A stretch of 64,000 bases of DNA from an uncultured Myxococcales bacterium (GCA_937949945.1 CALFEQ010000147.1:1-64000), one strand, 5' to 3'; shown: positions 13,822-23,252, counted from the stretch's first letter. Made by a program: numbers and translations. Notes: generated from the letters alone by a model not told the origin.

Positions 13822-15330
13822 TCAGTACCCGAGCTGCTTCAGCGCGAGGCGCGCGCGGCCGCGGATGATCGGCGACAGGTCCGGGTCGGCGGCGGCCGCG
13901 CGCAGCTGACGGATCGCGTCTCGGCCGTGCCGCTGGACGAGCGCGTGGGCGTCGATCCTCGTGAGGCCGCAGTATCCGAGCGACAGATCGCGCTCGACGG
14001 GGGACAGCGCCCCGTTCGACGCGCGGAAGCGGCGGCGGAGGACCGGCAGGCGCGCGGAGCTCGCCTCGCCGAGGTCGAGCGACATCGTCCGCGAGCCCGA
14101 GACGAACGCCTTGTAGATCGGCGAGCCGCGGAAGACACGCTGCTGCATCGGTGACAGCGTCACCGGCCCTTCGATCGCTCCCGCCGCGAACATGACGTTC
14201 GTGCGATCGGGGCAGCTGAACAGGCTCGTCTGGATGGTCGTGCAGCGCGGCGTGTCCGAGAGCGGATCGGCCGCCTGACCGTCGAGCTCGGTGGTGTGGT
14301 TGAGACCGAAGAAGTGCCCCGCCTCGTGCAGCATCGTGAGCACGTCCTCTTCGGCGGAGCGCGTCGTCGTGACGATGATGCCGGAGACGGCGCGACCGAA
14401 GATGGTCGCGGCGCCGGGAATGCCGGGCGAGATGCCGGCGGCGAACGGCTCGCCGTCCTGCGAGATCTCGTTCGTCAACAGGACGTGGAACGCCTGCGTG
14501 CCGTCCTTCGTCCCCCTCGAGATGGAGAACCCCTCGAGCAGCTTCTCGATCGTGTCGACCTCCGCGTACCTGGAGCTCTCGGCGTGCCAGACGACGTCTC
14601 CTCGTTCGATGCCGAGGAGCCTGGAGGTGACCGCGAAGAACGTGTCGATGCGCTGCTTCAGGCCCGCGTTCGTCTCGGCCTCGGCTCCTCGGATCGTCGT
14701 GCCGTCGACGCGGAGGCCGTCGGGGACGTGGACATGGAGATCGAGCTTGCCTCCGTGGAACGTGCCGTCGCCGCTCGCCTGGACGCGGACCTTCGCCTTC
14801 ACCTTCAGCGTCGAGGACGCAGCGCCCAACCGGCCGACGCGGAGCTTCCACGTGCCATCGAGCTTCTCGGGGACCCCCTCGCCCTGAGGCACGCTGACGG
14901 ACGCGATCGTGTCGAACATCGTGAAGCTCGTCGGGTGCGAGCCGCCCGCCGGCGTGAAGTCGTCGTGGACGATCTTCCCGCTCGGAGCGGTGATGCGCTC
15001 GATGCCGTAGGGTCTGTCCGGATCGAAGTCGGAGACCTTTCCTTCGATGGTGACGTTGAAGCCGAGCGCGCCGACGGGGATCTCGAACGGGACGTCCACG
15101 CCGGCCGCAATCTCGCCGAGATCGACGACGAGCGGATTCGACGGGGCCTTCGGCTCTTCTTCCTCCGGCGTCTCCTCCTCCTGCTCCTTCTCGGTCGGAG
15201 CTCGGGGCTCCTCCTCGGTATCCCCGGGCGGCGCCGGCGCCTGCGAGACGATCACCCGCTCCGTCGTGCACGCACCGGAGAACGGGAGGGCAAGGACCGT
15301 GCAAGCAACCAGGGCGACGAGCGGACGCAT
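13822..15330 (-). CDS. Metzincin-type zinc metalloprotease, putative lipoprotein
   Basis: This 502-residue secreted protein has a signal (1-20) ending FSGAC, a lipobox-like site. An acidic Glu/Pro linker follows at about 35-65. The metalloprotease zinc motif HExxHxxGxxH (HEAGHFFGLNH) is at 335-345, with a following methionine in NVMFAAG that could be the Met-turn. A beta-rich domain precedes the catalytic region (about 70-185, WKLRVGR). The C-terminal part contains an Arg-rich helical segment ending LALKQLGY. The open frame runs 65 residues further upstream, but the ATG at 15330 starts the signal peptide. Closest resemblance is to myxobacterial metzincin-like proteins; the substrate is unknown. 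Confidence 0.85.
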   Translation of the reverse strand: MRPLVALVACTVLALPFSGACTTERVIVSQAPAPPGDTEEEPRAPTEKEQEEETPEEEEPKAPSNPLVVDLGEIAAGVDVPFEIPVGALGFNVTIEGKVSDFDPDRPYGIERITAPSGKIVHDDFTPAGGSHPTSFTMFDTIASVSVPQGEGVPEKLDGTWKLRVGRLGAASSTLKVKAKVRVQASGDGTFHGGKLDLHVHVPDGLRVDGTTIRGAEAETNAGLKQRIDTFFAVTSRLLGIERGDVVWHAESSRYAEVDTIEKLLEGFSISRGTKDGTQAFHVLLTNEISQDGEPFAAGISPGIPGAATIFGRAVSGIIVTTTRSAEEDVLTMLHEAGHFFGLNHTTELDGQAADPLSDTPRCTTIQTSLFSCPDRTNVMFAAGAIEGPVTLSPMQQRVFRGSPIYKAFVSGSRTMSLDLGEASSARLPVLRRRFRASNGALSPVERDLSLGYCGLTRIDAHALVQRHGRDAIRQLRAAAADPDLSPIIRGRARLALKQLGY

Positions 15331-15661
15331 GGAGGCGGGCCGTCGTGCAGGGTGTGTGCCGGGCAGCCGAGAAGACGAAGCGTCGAGAGTTCGCCGGGAA
15401 GCGTCGGCGTCACGCCTCGTCGATGGCTCGCGAGCAGCGTGAGTGATGGCACGTCCCCGACGCCCTGCCACTCCATTCGCCGTCTCAAAGGTCGAACGAC
15501 GTCGCGCGCGCTCGCTCCGAAGCACGATCGACGACTACGACGGCGAGAGCCGCAGCCTTCCTCGCCCTCCGGCTTCCATGGCAGGCATGCCGCGGCGACG
15601 CCTTCGGGCGGCCCCGCCCAAGTCTTCGGCCTCGCGCGGGTTGGGAGTATGCTCCCCCCGC

Positions 15662-18511
15662 GTGTCCGACCGGCCCTCCCGCCCCTCCGATCCTCGAGCG
15701 CCGTCCTCGCCTCCGTCCAGGCCGCGGATGAGCTCGTCCGCGTCGAGCGTTCCGAAGAACGTGCGCGTACGGAACACCGGCGACGCCACGTGGGACGACG
15801 ACAAAGACGCGTTCGCCGACACGCAGCTCTACGACGTCGAGCCGACGCCGGCCCACGGGCCGACGTCCCCGGACGAGCCGAAGCCACGAGATGAGCAGGA
15901 AAGGACGAAGGCACCGGAGGGACGACCGGAGCCGAAGCCCGAGACCGACCCGGGCGGGCCACGGCCGCGCCTGCTCGATCAGGTGCTCGACAAACCGCGC
16001 CAGCCCGAGGCTCCGGCAGGCTCGCGGCGCGACAAGATCCTCCGCTTCGTGAAGCGCTGGGCGCCTCGCGTCGCCGCGGCCGTGCTCGCGCTCGCGGTCG
16101 CCTTGTTCGTCGCCGGCTGGCTGCTCGTCCGCCACTACGAGGAGGGCCTCCCGAGCGTCGCGGAGCTCGAGCTCGGATACCGTCCGTCGCAGGTCACGCG
16201 GGTGCTCGCGCGCGACGGGACGCTGCTCGCCGAGCTCTTCACGGAGCGGCGCACGGTCGTGAAGATCGAGGAGCTCCCGCGGCACGTGAAGCTCGCCGTC
16301 CTCGCCGCCGAGGACGCGAGCTTCTACGAGCACGAGGGCATCAACTGGCTCGGGATCGCGCGCGCGGCGGTCGTGAATCTTCGATCCGGCCGCACGCGTC
16401 AGGGCGGCTCGACGATCACGCAGCAGGTCGTGAAGAACATCCTGCTCGAGAGCAACGAGCGCACCTACCGGCGCAAGATGCGCGAGGCGCTCCTCGCGCG
16501 CCGGCTCGAGCAGGAGCTCTGTCCGTCCTGCGGCAACGATCAGGCGGGCAAGGATCGGCGCAAGGACAAGATCCTCGAGCTCTACCTCAATCACATCTAC
16601 TTCGGACGCGGCCGCTACGGGATCGAGGAGGCAGCGCGCGACAACTTCGGCAAGTCCGCGCGCGAGCTGACGATCGCGGAGGCGGCGATGCTCGCCGGCA
16701 TCGTGGCGGGGCCCGAGAGCTTCTCGCCGAAGCGCGATCTGTCGAAGGCGCTCGTCCGGCGCTCGTTCGTGCTCGACCAGATGCGGGCGAAGCACTTCAT
16801 CAACGACGCCGAGTGGGAGGCCGCGAAGAACGAGCCCGTCCGCCTCGCGCCGACGGTCGAGATCGACAGCGAGCTCGCGCCCGAGGCGGTGCAGATCGCG
16901 AAGAAGATCCTCTTCGAGCTCGAGCCCGAGCGCGGCCCACGCGGCGGCTTCACCATCACGACGACGATCGATCCTGCGCTCCAGGCCGCGACGCGCAAGG
17001 CGCTCCGCGACAACCTCGCCGCGTACGACAAGCGCCACGGCCTCGTCGCTCCGATCAAGGCATCGAGCGTCGCGAAGAAAGGCGGCAAGTCGAAGGAGCC
17101 CGCTCCGTTCGAAGGAACGCCGCGGTTCGAGTCGCACAAGGTCCTGACCGGCGTCGTCACGGGTGCGGACGACGTGGCCGGCACGCTCGACGTCCGCGTC
17201 GGGACGGTGATCGGCTCCGTGAAGCTCGCGGACTACAAGCGCTACAACCCGCAGAACCTCCCGCCGAGCCAGTTCGCGGAGATCGGCGCGCGCGTGCGCG
17301 TCAGCCTGCTCACGCCGGTACCGAACGCCGTCGCCAAGGCGGACGCGCGCGCGAAGGACGACGCCCAGAAGGCCGGCGGCGAGGGCCAGGCGGTCGCGAA
17401 GGTGCCGCTGCGGCTCGAGCTCGGGCCCGAGTCGGCCATCGTCGTGCTCGACGTCCGCACGCGGCACGTGCTCGCCATCGCCGGCAGCTACGAAGCGCAG
17501 AGCGGCGGGCTCGATCGCGCGACCCAGTCGCGCCGGCAGCCGGGATCGACGTTCAAGCCCATCGTCTACTCGTACGCGCTCCACTCGCGCCGCTACACGC
17601 CGGCGACGCTGATCGACGTCTCGCCGCGGACGTTCGCGGGCGGTTACAAGCCGTCCAACTACGAAGGGTGGAGCTCGAGCGACCCGCTCCGCTTGCGTGA
17701 AGCGCTCGCCCACTCCGTCAACATCGCGGCGGTCTCCGTGCTCGAGGACGTCGGCCCCGCGAACGTGGTGGACTGGGCGAAGGCACTCGGCATCGAGTCG
17801 CCGATGAAGCCCGATCTGTCGCTCGCGCTCGGCTCCTACGAGGTCCGTCCGATCGAGCTCGCGGCCGCCTACGCGACGTTCGCAGCGGGAGGGATGTACG
17901 AGGAACCTCGCCTCGTCACGCGCATCGTCGGGCCCGACGGCAAGGACGTCGAGCTCAGGCAGCCTCCGCCGCCGCGGCGCGTGCTCGAGCCCGCCGAGGC
18001 GTTCCTCATCACGAACATGATGGAGTCCGTCGTCGACCGTGGCACCGCGCAGAGGGCCAAGCGCCTCGGGCGCCGCGTCGCCGGAAAGACCGGGACGACC
18101 AACGAGTCGCGGGACGCGTGGTTCGCCGGCTTCTCGCCGGAGATCACCGCCGTCGTCTGGGTCGGCTACGACGACAACAAGCCGCTCGGGTCCGGCGAGT
18201 CCGGCGGCTCGACGGCGCTGCCCGCGTGGATCCAGGTGATGGAGGCCGCGCACAAAGGAAAGCCGCGCTCGGAGTTCCCTCGCCCGCCGGGCGTCGTCAC
18301 CGTCGCGATCGATCCACGGACGGGCAAGCTCAAGGCCGAAGACGCGGAGGACGCCATCGACGAGGTGTTCCTCGCCGGCACCGAGCCGACCGAGGTCGCC
18401 GAGCCTGCTCCGGCCGAAGGGAGCGCGAGCACGCCCTCGGCGAACGAGAGCGAGGCGCCGAGCGCGAGCGCCGGCGAGGAAGAGAAGAAGGAGGGAGAGG
18501 CCGAGCCGTGA
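15662..18511 (+). CDS. Class A penicillin-binding protein (PBP1A-type)
   Basis: This bifunctional peptidoglycan glycosyltransferase/transpeptidase has about 949 residues. A Pro/acidic cytoplasmic tail of 130 residues leads to one membrane helix (137-156). The GT51 domain (about 175-390) has the catalytic EDASFYEHEG, with Glu217, and GGSTITQQ. An insert of about 150 residues precedes the transpeptidase domain, which has SxxK (STFK, Ser629), SVN and KTGTT near 808. Glycosyltransferase-side insertions include a CPSC pair near 288. GC at third codon positions supports coding from the GTG at 15662; an ATG at 15728 is an alternative. It heads a four-gene co-directional run with gaps of 16, 20 and 31 nt. 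Confidence 0.92.
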   Translation: MSDRPSRPSDPRAPSSPPSRPRMSSSASSVPKNVRVRNTGDATWDDDKDAFADTQLYDVEPTPAHGPTSPDEPKPRDEQERTKAPEGRPEPKPETDPGGPRPRLLDQVLDKPRQPEAPAGSRRDKILRFVKRWAPRVAAAVLALAVALFVAGWLLVRHYEEGLPSVAELELGYRPSQVTRVLARDGTLLAELFTERRTVVKIEELPRHVKLAVLAAEDASFYEHEGINWLGIARAAVVNLRSGRTRQGGSTITQQVVKNILLESNERTYRRKMREALLARRLEQELCPSCGNDQAGKDRRKDKILELYLNHIYFGRGRYGIEEAARDNFGKSARELTIAEAAMLAGIVAGPESFSPKRDLSKALVRRSFVLDQMRAKHFINDAEWEAAKNEPVRLAPTVEIDSELAPEAVQIAKKILFELEPERGPRGGFTITTTIDPALQAATRKALRDNLAAYDKRHGLVAPIKASSVAKKGGKSKEPAPFEGTPRFESHKVLTGVVTGADDVAGTLDVRVGTVIGSVKLADYKRYNPQNLPPSQFAEIGARVRVSLLTPVPNAVAKADARAKDDAQKAGGEGQAVAKVPLRLELGPESAIVVLDVRTRHVLAIAGSYEAQSGGLDRATQSRRQPGSTFKPIVYSYALHSRRYTPATLIDVSPRTFAGGYKPSNYEGWSSSDPLRLREALAHSVNIAAVSVLEDVGPANVVDWAKALGIESPMKPDLSLALGSYEVRPIELAAAYATFAAGGMYEEPRLVTRIVGPDGKDVELRQPPPPRRVLEPAEAFLITNMMESVVDRGTAQRAKRLGRRVAGKTGTTNESRDAWFAGFSPEITAVVWVGYDDNKPLGSGESGGSTALPAWIQVMEAAHKGKPRSEFPRPPGVVTVAIDPRTGKLKAEDAEDAIDEVFLAGTEPTEVAEPAPAEGSASTPSANESEAPSASAGEEEKKEGEAEP

Positions 18512-18527
18512 TCCGCGAGGAGGTTCG

Positions 18528-20015
18528 TTGAGGACGGTTCGCCTCCGAGCGCGTCGCGCGATCGTCGCCGTCGCCGCGCTCGCCCTCGCAGCGCCCGCGA
18601 TGGCGCAGCCGAAGACGCCGGCGAAGCCCGCGGCGCCGGCGAAGAGCGCGAGCCCCGCTACGTCGGCGAAGCCAGCGGCACCAGCGAAGGCCGCCGCGCC
18701 GGCGAGCGCGTCGTCGAACCCCGCCTCGCCGCCCGCGCCGCGACGGCTGCCCGCCGGCGCGCTCGTCCGCATCGCGACGGAGATCGCGCAAGGCCTCGGC
18801 CCGGTACCCCCGGGCGCGCTCGTCGCCGCTTCGCCGCTCGTCTCCGACGTGCCCGCGCCGAAAGGCGACGAGCTCGCGACCCGCGTGGCGGCGCAGATCG
18901 CGGGGCGCATCGGCGACGCGCACGCGCACCCGCAGACCGCGACCCTCGCGGCCGCGCGCAGCGCGTCGGGCCGCGCCGCCTCCCTCGTCCACGTCCAGGT
19001 CGAGATCGCGAAAGGCGAGCTCCGCGTGACGGCCGACCTCTACCCGGTCGTGTCGAACGCGTGGGAGCGGCTCCGCAACCCGGCGCCCGGCCCGCGCGCG
19101 CATGCGTTCGCGAGCGCGCCGATCGACGCCGAGGTCCGGACGTTCCTGCAGCCGATCGTGCTCGAGCAGGCGAGCCTGCACAAGGCGACGCACGAGGAGA
19201 CGGACGTGCTCGCGATCGGCTGCGGCGACGTCGACGCCGACGGAGGGCTCGAGCTCGTCGTGGCCTCGCGCACACGCGTCGTCGTCGGGAAGCTGCGGGG
19301 CGGCAAGCTCTCGGTGTCGCGCGCGAAGCCGTGGACGAAGCTCGCGCCGCGCGTTCCCGTGCCGATGCGCGAGCCGCTCGCGAGCGTCGTCGTCGCGCCG
19401 CCGTCGCATCCGGGCGAGATCCTGCTCGGCACGACGGATCGAAGCGCCGTCGCCGTCGACGGCGCGCTCGCCGGACCGCGCCCGCTCACCGGGATCCCGA
19501 TCCCCGGCGCCGACGGCGAGGCATGCGCCTTTGCCGCGCCCGAGACCGGAGCGTTCGAAGGGCCGGGCCTGTCGTGCACGCCGCCGACGAAGGGCGATCC
19601 CTTCCCCGTCCTCATGACGCCCGTGACCCGCTTCGACGCCGTCGCGGCATGGGACCTCGTCGGCAAGGACGGCTCCGTCGCGCAGATCGTCGCTGCGCGC
19701 GAGCCGACCGGGAAGCTCCGGCTCCGCCGCACCGACGCGAGCGGGACGACGCAGGAGATCACGCTCGACGGCGCAGGCGCACAGATCGCGATCGCGGATC
19801 TCGATCTCGACGGCACCCCCGAGATCGTGACGAGCGGCGATCTCGCCGACGGCGACGTGCTCGTGGTTCACAGCTGGAAGCCGAGCGGGCTCGTGCAGCG
19901 GCTCAGGTACCCGACGAAAGAGCCGGTGCGCGCGATCGCGACGTGCCCGCCGGAGGATCGAGGTCTTCCGTCGCTGGTCGCCGTCGTCGGTGGCGAGGTG
20001 TGGCTCGTCCGGTAG
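18528..20015 (+). CDS. Secreted protein with FG-GAP/VCBS-like repeats
   Basis: This 495-residue protein has a Sec signal peptide (about 1-27, ending PAMAQ) and an Ala/Pro/Lys-rich linker to about 70. A beta-rich C-terminal half contains two FG-GAP/VCBS-like calcium motifs: GCGDVDADGGLELVVA near 230 and IADLDLDGTPEIVTSGDLADGD near 425. Such repeats form beta-propellers. The start is a TTG at 18528 chosen because a strong Shine-Dalgarno (GAGGAGG, 18517-18523) lies 4 nt before it. It follows the PBP gene by 16 nt and may work at the envelope; no enzymatic motif was found. Confidence 0.8.
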   Translation: MRTVRLRARRAIVAVAALALAAPAMAQPKTPAKPAAPAKSASPATSAKPAAPAKAAAPASASSNPASPPAPRRLPAGALVRIATEIAQGLGPVPPGALVAASPLVSDVPAPKGDELATRVAAQIAGRIGDAHAHPQTATLAAARSASGRAASLVHVQVEIAKGELRVTADLYPVVSNAWERLRNPAPGPRAHAFASAPIDAEVRTFLQPIVLEQASLHKATHEETDVLAIGCGDVDADGGLELVVASRTRVVVGKLRGGKLSVSRAKPWTKLAPRVPVPMREPLASVVVAPPSHPGEILLGTTDRSAVAVDGALAGPRPLTGIPIPGADGEACAFAAPETGAFEGPGLSCTPPTKGDPFPVLMTPVTRFDAVAAWDLVGKDGSVAQIVAAREPTGKLRLRRTDASGTTQEITLDGAGAQIAIADLDLDGTPEIVTSGDLADGDVLVVHSWKPSGLVQRLRYPTKEPVRAIATCPPEDRGLPSLVAVVGGEVWLVR

Positions 20016-20035
20016 GATTACGAGCCGCCCTCCGT

Positions 20036-21370
20036 ATGAACCGCCGGAGCTTCCTCACCGCCGCCGTCGCGCTCGGCGCAGCTTCGCTCGTCGAGGGACG
20101 CGCGCACGCGCGCGGGAGGATCCCGGTCGGCGGGCGCATCTCGATGCGCGTCCCCTGGCCGATCGCCACGATGGATCCGCATCGCATCGACGATCCGAAC
20201 GCGGCGATCTTCGGAGAGGCGCTGTTCGACACGCTCTATGCGCACGCGCCGGACGGACGGATCGTCCCTCTGCTCGCGGAGGGCGACCCCGAGCCGGAGG
20301 GCGGGAGCCTCCGCGTCCGGCTGCGCACCGGGCTCCTCACCGGAAAGGAGAAGCCGTTCGGGACGCGCGACGCCGCATGGTCGATCGCTCGCGCGCGCGG
20401 GTCGGGCGCGCGCGGCTGGCTCGCCGACATACCGGCGCCGCGCGACGAGAAGCACTCGCTCGTCTTTCCGATGAAGGACGCCGCGCGGCTCGTGCGCGCG
20501 CTCGCCTCGCCGCTCGTGGCGATGGTGCCCGTCGGGTTCTCGCCGGACTCGCCCGACGGGACCGGTCCGTTCAAGCTCGTCGTGCGCGACGGCGCGATGG
20601 TCCTCGTGCGCAATCGGCTCGCCGCGCGCGGCCCCGCGTTCCTCGACGAGGTCTCCGTGGCGGCCGCGCCGAACGTGTCGGCGTCGCTCCTCGCGTTCGA
20701 AGGCGCCACCGACGACATCGGCTGGCTCGAGCGCGGCCTGCACGAGCCGCGCGCGGGATCGAAGAGCTTCGACTTCGGCGCCGTCGGCTGGGCCACGCTC
20801 TTCACCGGCCGCGACGCCAACGACTGGGATCGCCCCGGCGTCGCGCAACGCGTCTGCGACGGCATCCCCTACGCGCGCCTCTCGAACCTCCACCTCGGAG
20901 CGCCGTGGCCCACGGATCCCGAGCAGGGCTGGGGCGGCCCGCCGACGTCGCTGCTCGTACGTGAGGACGCCCCTTGGCTCGTCGCCGTCGCGACCGCGGT
21001 CGCCGCGACCATCACGCGCCCGGGCCACGAGGTCACGGTGAAGCCCGTGCCCGCCGCCGAGCTCGCATCGCGACGCGCGTCGCGGATGTTCGCGCTCGCG
21101 CTCGACGTCGTCCGCGTGATCGCCCCCGGGAGCGTCGCCGCGATGGTCGCCCTCGCGACCGCCGACAACCCCACGCGCGCCAGGGAGATCATGCAGCACC
21201 CCCCGAAGCTCGGTGACGTCCCCGCACGCACGCTGACGCGAACCTTACGCTGCGGCGTCGTCGGCGAGATCCGCGTCATGGGCGGCCGCACGTCCGATCT
21301 CGTGCTCGCTCCGTCGGACACGGGCATCGGGTTCGATCTCGGCGCGTCCTACCGGGCGCGGAAAGCGTGA
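20036..21370 (+). CDS. Tat-exported solute-binding-like protein (SBP family 5)
   Basis: This 444-residue protein starts MNRRSFLTAAVALGAASL, a Tat-like twin-arginine signal, so it is probably exported folded. The mature part resembles peptide/nickel-type extracellular solute-binding proteins: an opening MRVPWPIATMDPHRIDDPNAA, then IFGEALFDTLYAHAPDGRIVPLLAEG, and GTGPFKLV. It is shorter than typical DppA/OppA (about 530) and poorly conserved in the second half, so ligand binding may be altered. It lies in the PBP operon with no adjacent permease; a DppBC-type pair without a binding protein sits at 40.1-42.8 kb and could be its partner (speculative). Confidence 0.7.
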   Translation: MNRRSFLTAAVALGAASLVEGRAHARGRIPVGGRISMRVPWPIATMDPHRIDDPNAAIFGEALFDTLYAHAPDGRIVPLLAEGDPEPEGGSLRVRLRTGLLTGKEKPFGTRDAAWSIARARGSGARGWLADIPAPRDEKHSLVFPMKDAARLVRALASPLVAMVPVGFSPDSPDGTGPFKLVVRDGAMVLVRNRLAARGPAFLDEVSVAAAPNVSASLLAFEGATDDIGWLERGLHEPRAGSKSFDFGAVGWATLFTGRDANDWDRPGVAQRVCDGIPYARLSNLHLGAPWPTDPEQGWGGPPTSLLVREDAPWLVAVATAVAATITRPGHEVTVKPVPAAELASRRASRMFALALDVVRVIAPGSVAAMVALATADNPTRAREIMQHPPKLGDVPARTLTRTLRCGVVGEIRVMGGRTSDLVLAPSDTGIGFDLGASYRARKA

Positions 21371-21401
21371 TCGCGAGGCCATGGGCTGATACGAAGAGGC
21401 C

Positions 21402-22205
21402 ATGAGCGCGAAGCCCGCCCTCGTCCGCGACTACATGACCGCGTCGGTCGTCTCCGTCACGGCCGACGCTCCGCTCACCGACGTGCTCCGCAGGCTCGAG
21501 CAGAAGAACATCTCCTCGATGCTCGTGACGGACGCGAACGGCGCGCCTGCGGGCGTCGTGTCGATCACGGACCTGCTCCGCGTGGCGAAGCAGCGCTCGG
21601 ACGAGGAAGCGACGAAGGGGCCGCTTCCTCCGCTCATGCCGCCGGGGAAGGCGGCGCGCGACGTGATGACGAAGGACATCATCGCGGTCCCCGTCGACGC
21701 GACCGTGGGCGCCGCCGCGGCCAAGATGCTCGAGCACGCCATCCACCGCGTGTTCGTCACGGAGGGAGAGAAGGTCGTCGGCGTCTTCAGCACGCGCGAC
21801 GCGCTCCGCGTCGTGCTCGAGCGTCACATCGAGACGCCGATCCGCGAAGTGATGAGCACGCCGGTCGCGACCGTGGGCATCGGCGAGACGATCGACGCGG
21901 CGCTCGACAAGCTCGAAGACTCGAACCCGCGCGGTCTCGCCGTCGTCGACATCAAGGTCCCGGTCGGCCTCTTCACGCAGCTCGAGGCGATCAAGGCGCG
22001 CGCGCTCCCGGCGCGGCTCCGCGCGCGGCCCGTCGAAGAGGTCATGAGCTACGCGACGGCGTACCTCGACGTCTCGACGCCGCTCTACCGAGCCGCCGGC
22101 CACGACATCGCGACGGAGGTGCGGCGCATCCTCGTGACCGACCAGCGCGCGCTCGCGGGCATCGTCACGGGCTACGACCTCGCGAAGGTCCTCATCGAGA
22201 AGTAG
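21402..22205 (+). CDS. Four-CBS-domain protein
   Basis: This 267-residue soluble protein is made almost entirely of CBS motifs in two Bateman-type pairs. Characteristic openings are VRDYMTASVVSVTADAPLTDVL (near 8), ARDVMTKDIIAVPVDATV (near 86), IREVMSTPVATVGIGETI (near 145) and VEEVMSYATAYLDVSTPL (near 208). CBS pairs bind adenine nucleotides and usually sense energy state or regulate partner proteins. No catalytic domain is attached. It is the last gene of the PBP run, 31 nt after the binding-protein-like gene, with a GAAGAGG ribosome-binding site. Confidence 0.85.
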   Translation: MSAKPALVRDYMTASVVSVTADAPLTDVLRRLEQKNISSMLVTDANGAPAGVVSITDLLRVAKQRSDEEATKGPLPPLMPPGKAARDVMTKDIIAVPVDATVGAAAAKMLEHAIHRVFVTEGEKVVGVFSTRDALRVVLERHIETPIREVMSTPVATVGIGETIDAALDKLEDSNPRGLAVVDIKVPVGLFTQLEAIKARALPARLRARPVEEVMSYATAYLDVSTPLYRAAGHDIATEVRRILVTDQRALAGIVTGYDLAKVLIEK

Positions 22206-22250
22206 AGGACCGGCCGGCACGCACGGCACGCCGGACCATGGACGCACGAA

Positions 22251-22280
22251 AGCAGCGCACCCCTGAAGGAGCGCGCTGCT
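22251..22280. terminator. Hairpin between convergent CBS and rplT genes
   Basis: An 8-bp inverted repeat AGCAGCGC / GCGCTGCT with a 14-nt loop lies in the gap between two convergent genes. It could act as a weak bidirectional terminator. There is no clear U-run on either side, so support is modest. Confidence 0.3.
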
Positions 22281-22309
22281 CGTTCGGCGATTCGTCTCGA
22301 AGAGAACGT

Positions 22310-22657
22310 CTAGCGCTTGGCCGCCGCGACGACCTTCGCGAAGGCGGGCGCGTCGACGATCGCGAGCTCGCTCAGGATCTTGCGATCGAGCGCGATGTTC
22401 GCGCCCTTGAGCGCGTGCATCAGGCGCGAGTACGAGGTCCCGTTCGCGCGCGCGGCCGCGTTGATGCGCGTGATCCAGAGACGGCGGAAGTCACGCTTCT
22501 TCCGGCGGCGGTGGGCGTACGCATAGACCCACGCCTTCATCACCACCTCCTTCGCGTACGCGAAGAGGCGGGACCGGGCGCTGTGGTAGCCCGAGGCGTG
22601 CTTCAGGATGCGGTTGCGACGGCGGCGTGCTTTGAATCCACGTTTTGCGCGAGGCAT
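22310..22657 (-). CDS. rplT: 50S ribosomal protein L20
   Basis: This is the 115-residue L20 of the large ribosomal subunit. It has the typical start MPRAKRGFKARRRRNRILK and the basic N-terminal helix that threads through 23S rRNA. The conserved core YAYAHRRRKKRDFRRLWITRI and a C-terminal globular part that can bind its own mRNA in other bacteria are present. Length matches the family (about 118). It is 58 nt downstream of rpmI on the same strand. Confidence 0.98.
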   Translation of the reverse strand: MPRAKRGFKARRRRNRILKHASGYHSARSRLFAYAKEVVMKAWVYAYAHRRRKKRDFRRLWITRINAAARANGTSYSRLMHALKGANIALDRKILSELAIVDAPAFAKVVAAAKR

Positions 22658-22715
22658 GGTCGTAACTCTTGGTTCTGAGGCCTTGGTCTACGAGTGAGCG
22701 AGGACGCCTGCCGGC

Positions 22716-22913
22716 TCAGTCGTAAGGGATGAGACGCTTGACCTTACGCTCGAGCGCCTTCTCGACCATGTCGTTGTTGCGCAGACGACGAAGCCGCTTG
22801 CGGCTCTTGTTGATCATGTTGTGGTTGCCGCCCTGCTTGGGCCGGCGCACGCGACCGCTGCCGCTCAGCTTGAACCGCTTCGCCGCGGTCTTGTTCGTCT
22901 TCATCTTGGGCAT
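22716..22913 (-). CDS. rpmI: 50S ribosomal protein L35
   Basis: This is the 65-residue L35, very basic, starting MPKMKTNKTAAKRFKLSGSGRVRR with the family motifs HNMINKSRKRLRRLR near 33-47. Length is as expected (about 65). It is normally preceded by infC in an infC-rpmI-rplT operon. Here about 400 bp of non-coding DNA and then a lysozyme gene lie upstream, so infC is elsewhere. Confidence 0.97.
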   Translation of the reverse strand: MPKMKTNKTAAKRFKLSGSGRVRRPKQGGNHNMINKSRKRLRRLRNNDMVEKALERKVKRLIPYD

Positions 22914-23102
22914 GGTAGGCCTCTTGCTCCCGCTCCTTTGGGCCGCTCGCCCCGCCCATTTCGCGTGGAAGGACGAGCTGTTGCTGCCTTTGGGATGCGA
23001 ATGTGCCCTCTCACGAGGGAGCGCGGGTTATGGCCAAGCCCGTGCGCTTTGTCAAGCGGCCGCGCGGGATTAGGGGGCATTCGAACAAGGCCCGAGGCCT
23101 GA

Positions 23103-23199
23103 GGCCCGAGGCCTCGAATGGGGCCTCGGGCCGGCAGGCCTCCAAAGAAGGCGTCAGGTCCCGGGCTCGGATGAATGGGGCCTCGGGCCCACAGGCCTC
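23103..23199. repeat. Direct and inverted GGCCTCGGGCC repeats
   Basis: A 27-bp sequence beginning GAATGGGGCCTCGGGCC occurs at 23116-23142 and again at 23173-23199, with two mismatches, 57 bp apart. Copy one also pairs with GGCCCGAGGC at 23103-23112 to form a 10-bp stem. The function is unknown; it may be an intergenic repeat element. Confidence 0.7.
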
Positions 23200-23209
23200 A
23201 TTGGGGGCA

Positions 23210-23252
23210 CCTCCCGTCCCGGCGAGGAGGAGGCAGACGCCGGGACGGGAGG
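23210..23252 (-). terminator. Long GC-rich hairpin after the lysozyme gene
   Basis: A 14-bp perfect stem (CCTCCCGTCCCGGC / GCCGGGACGGGAGG) with a 15-nt loop lies about 70 nt downstream of the minus-strand lysozyme stop. No U-tract follows, so this may be a structure-only terminator or a processing/stability element. Confidence 0.4.

Noticed and set aside
15485..18910. A 1141-residue minus-strand frame opposite the PBP gene
   Set aside because: It is a shadow of the class A PBP, which has all catalytic motifs.
23103..23252. The repeated GC-rich segments as a CRISPR array
   Set aside because: There are only two copies of the longer unit, spacing is not regular, no cas genes are nearby, and the units pair as hairpins.
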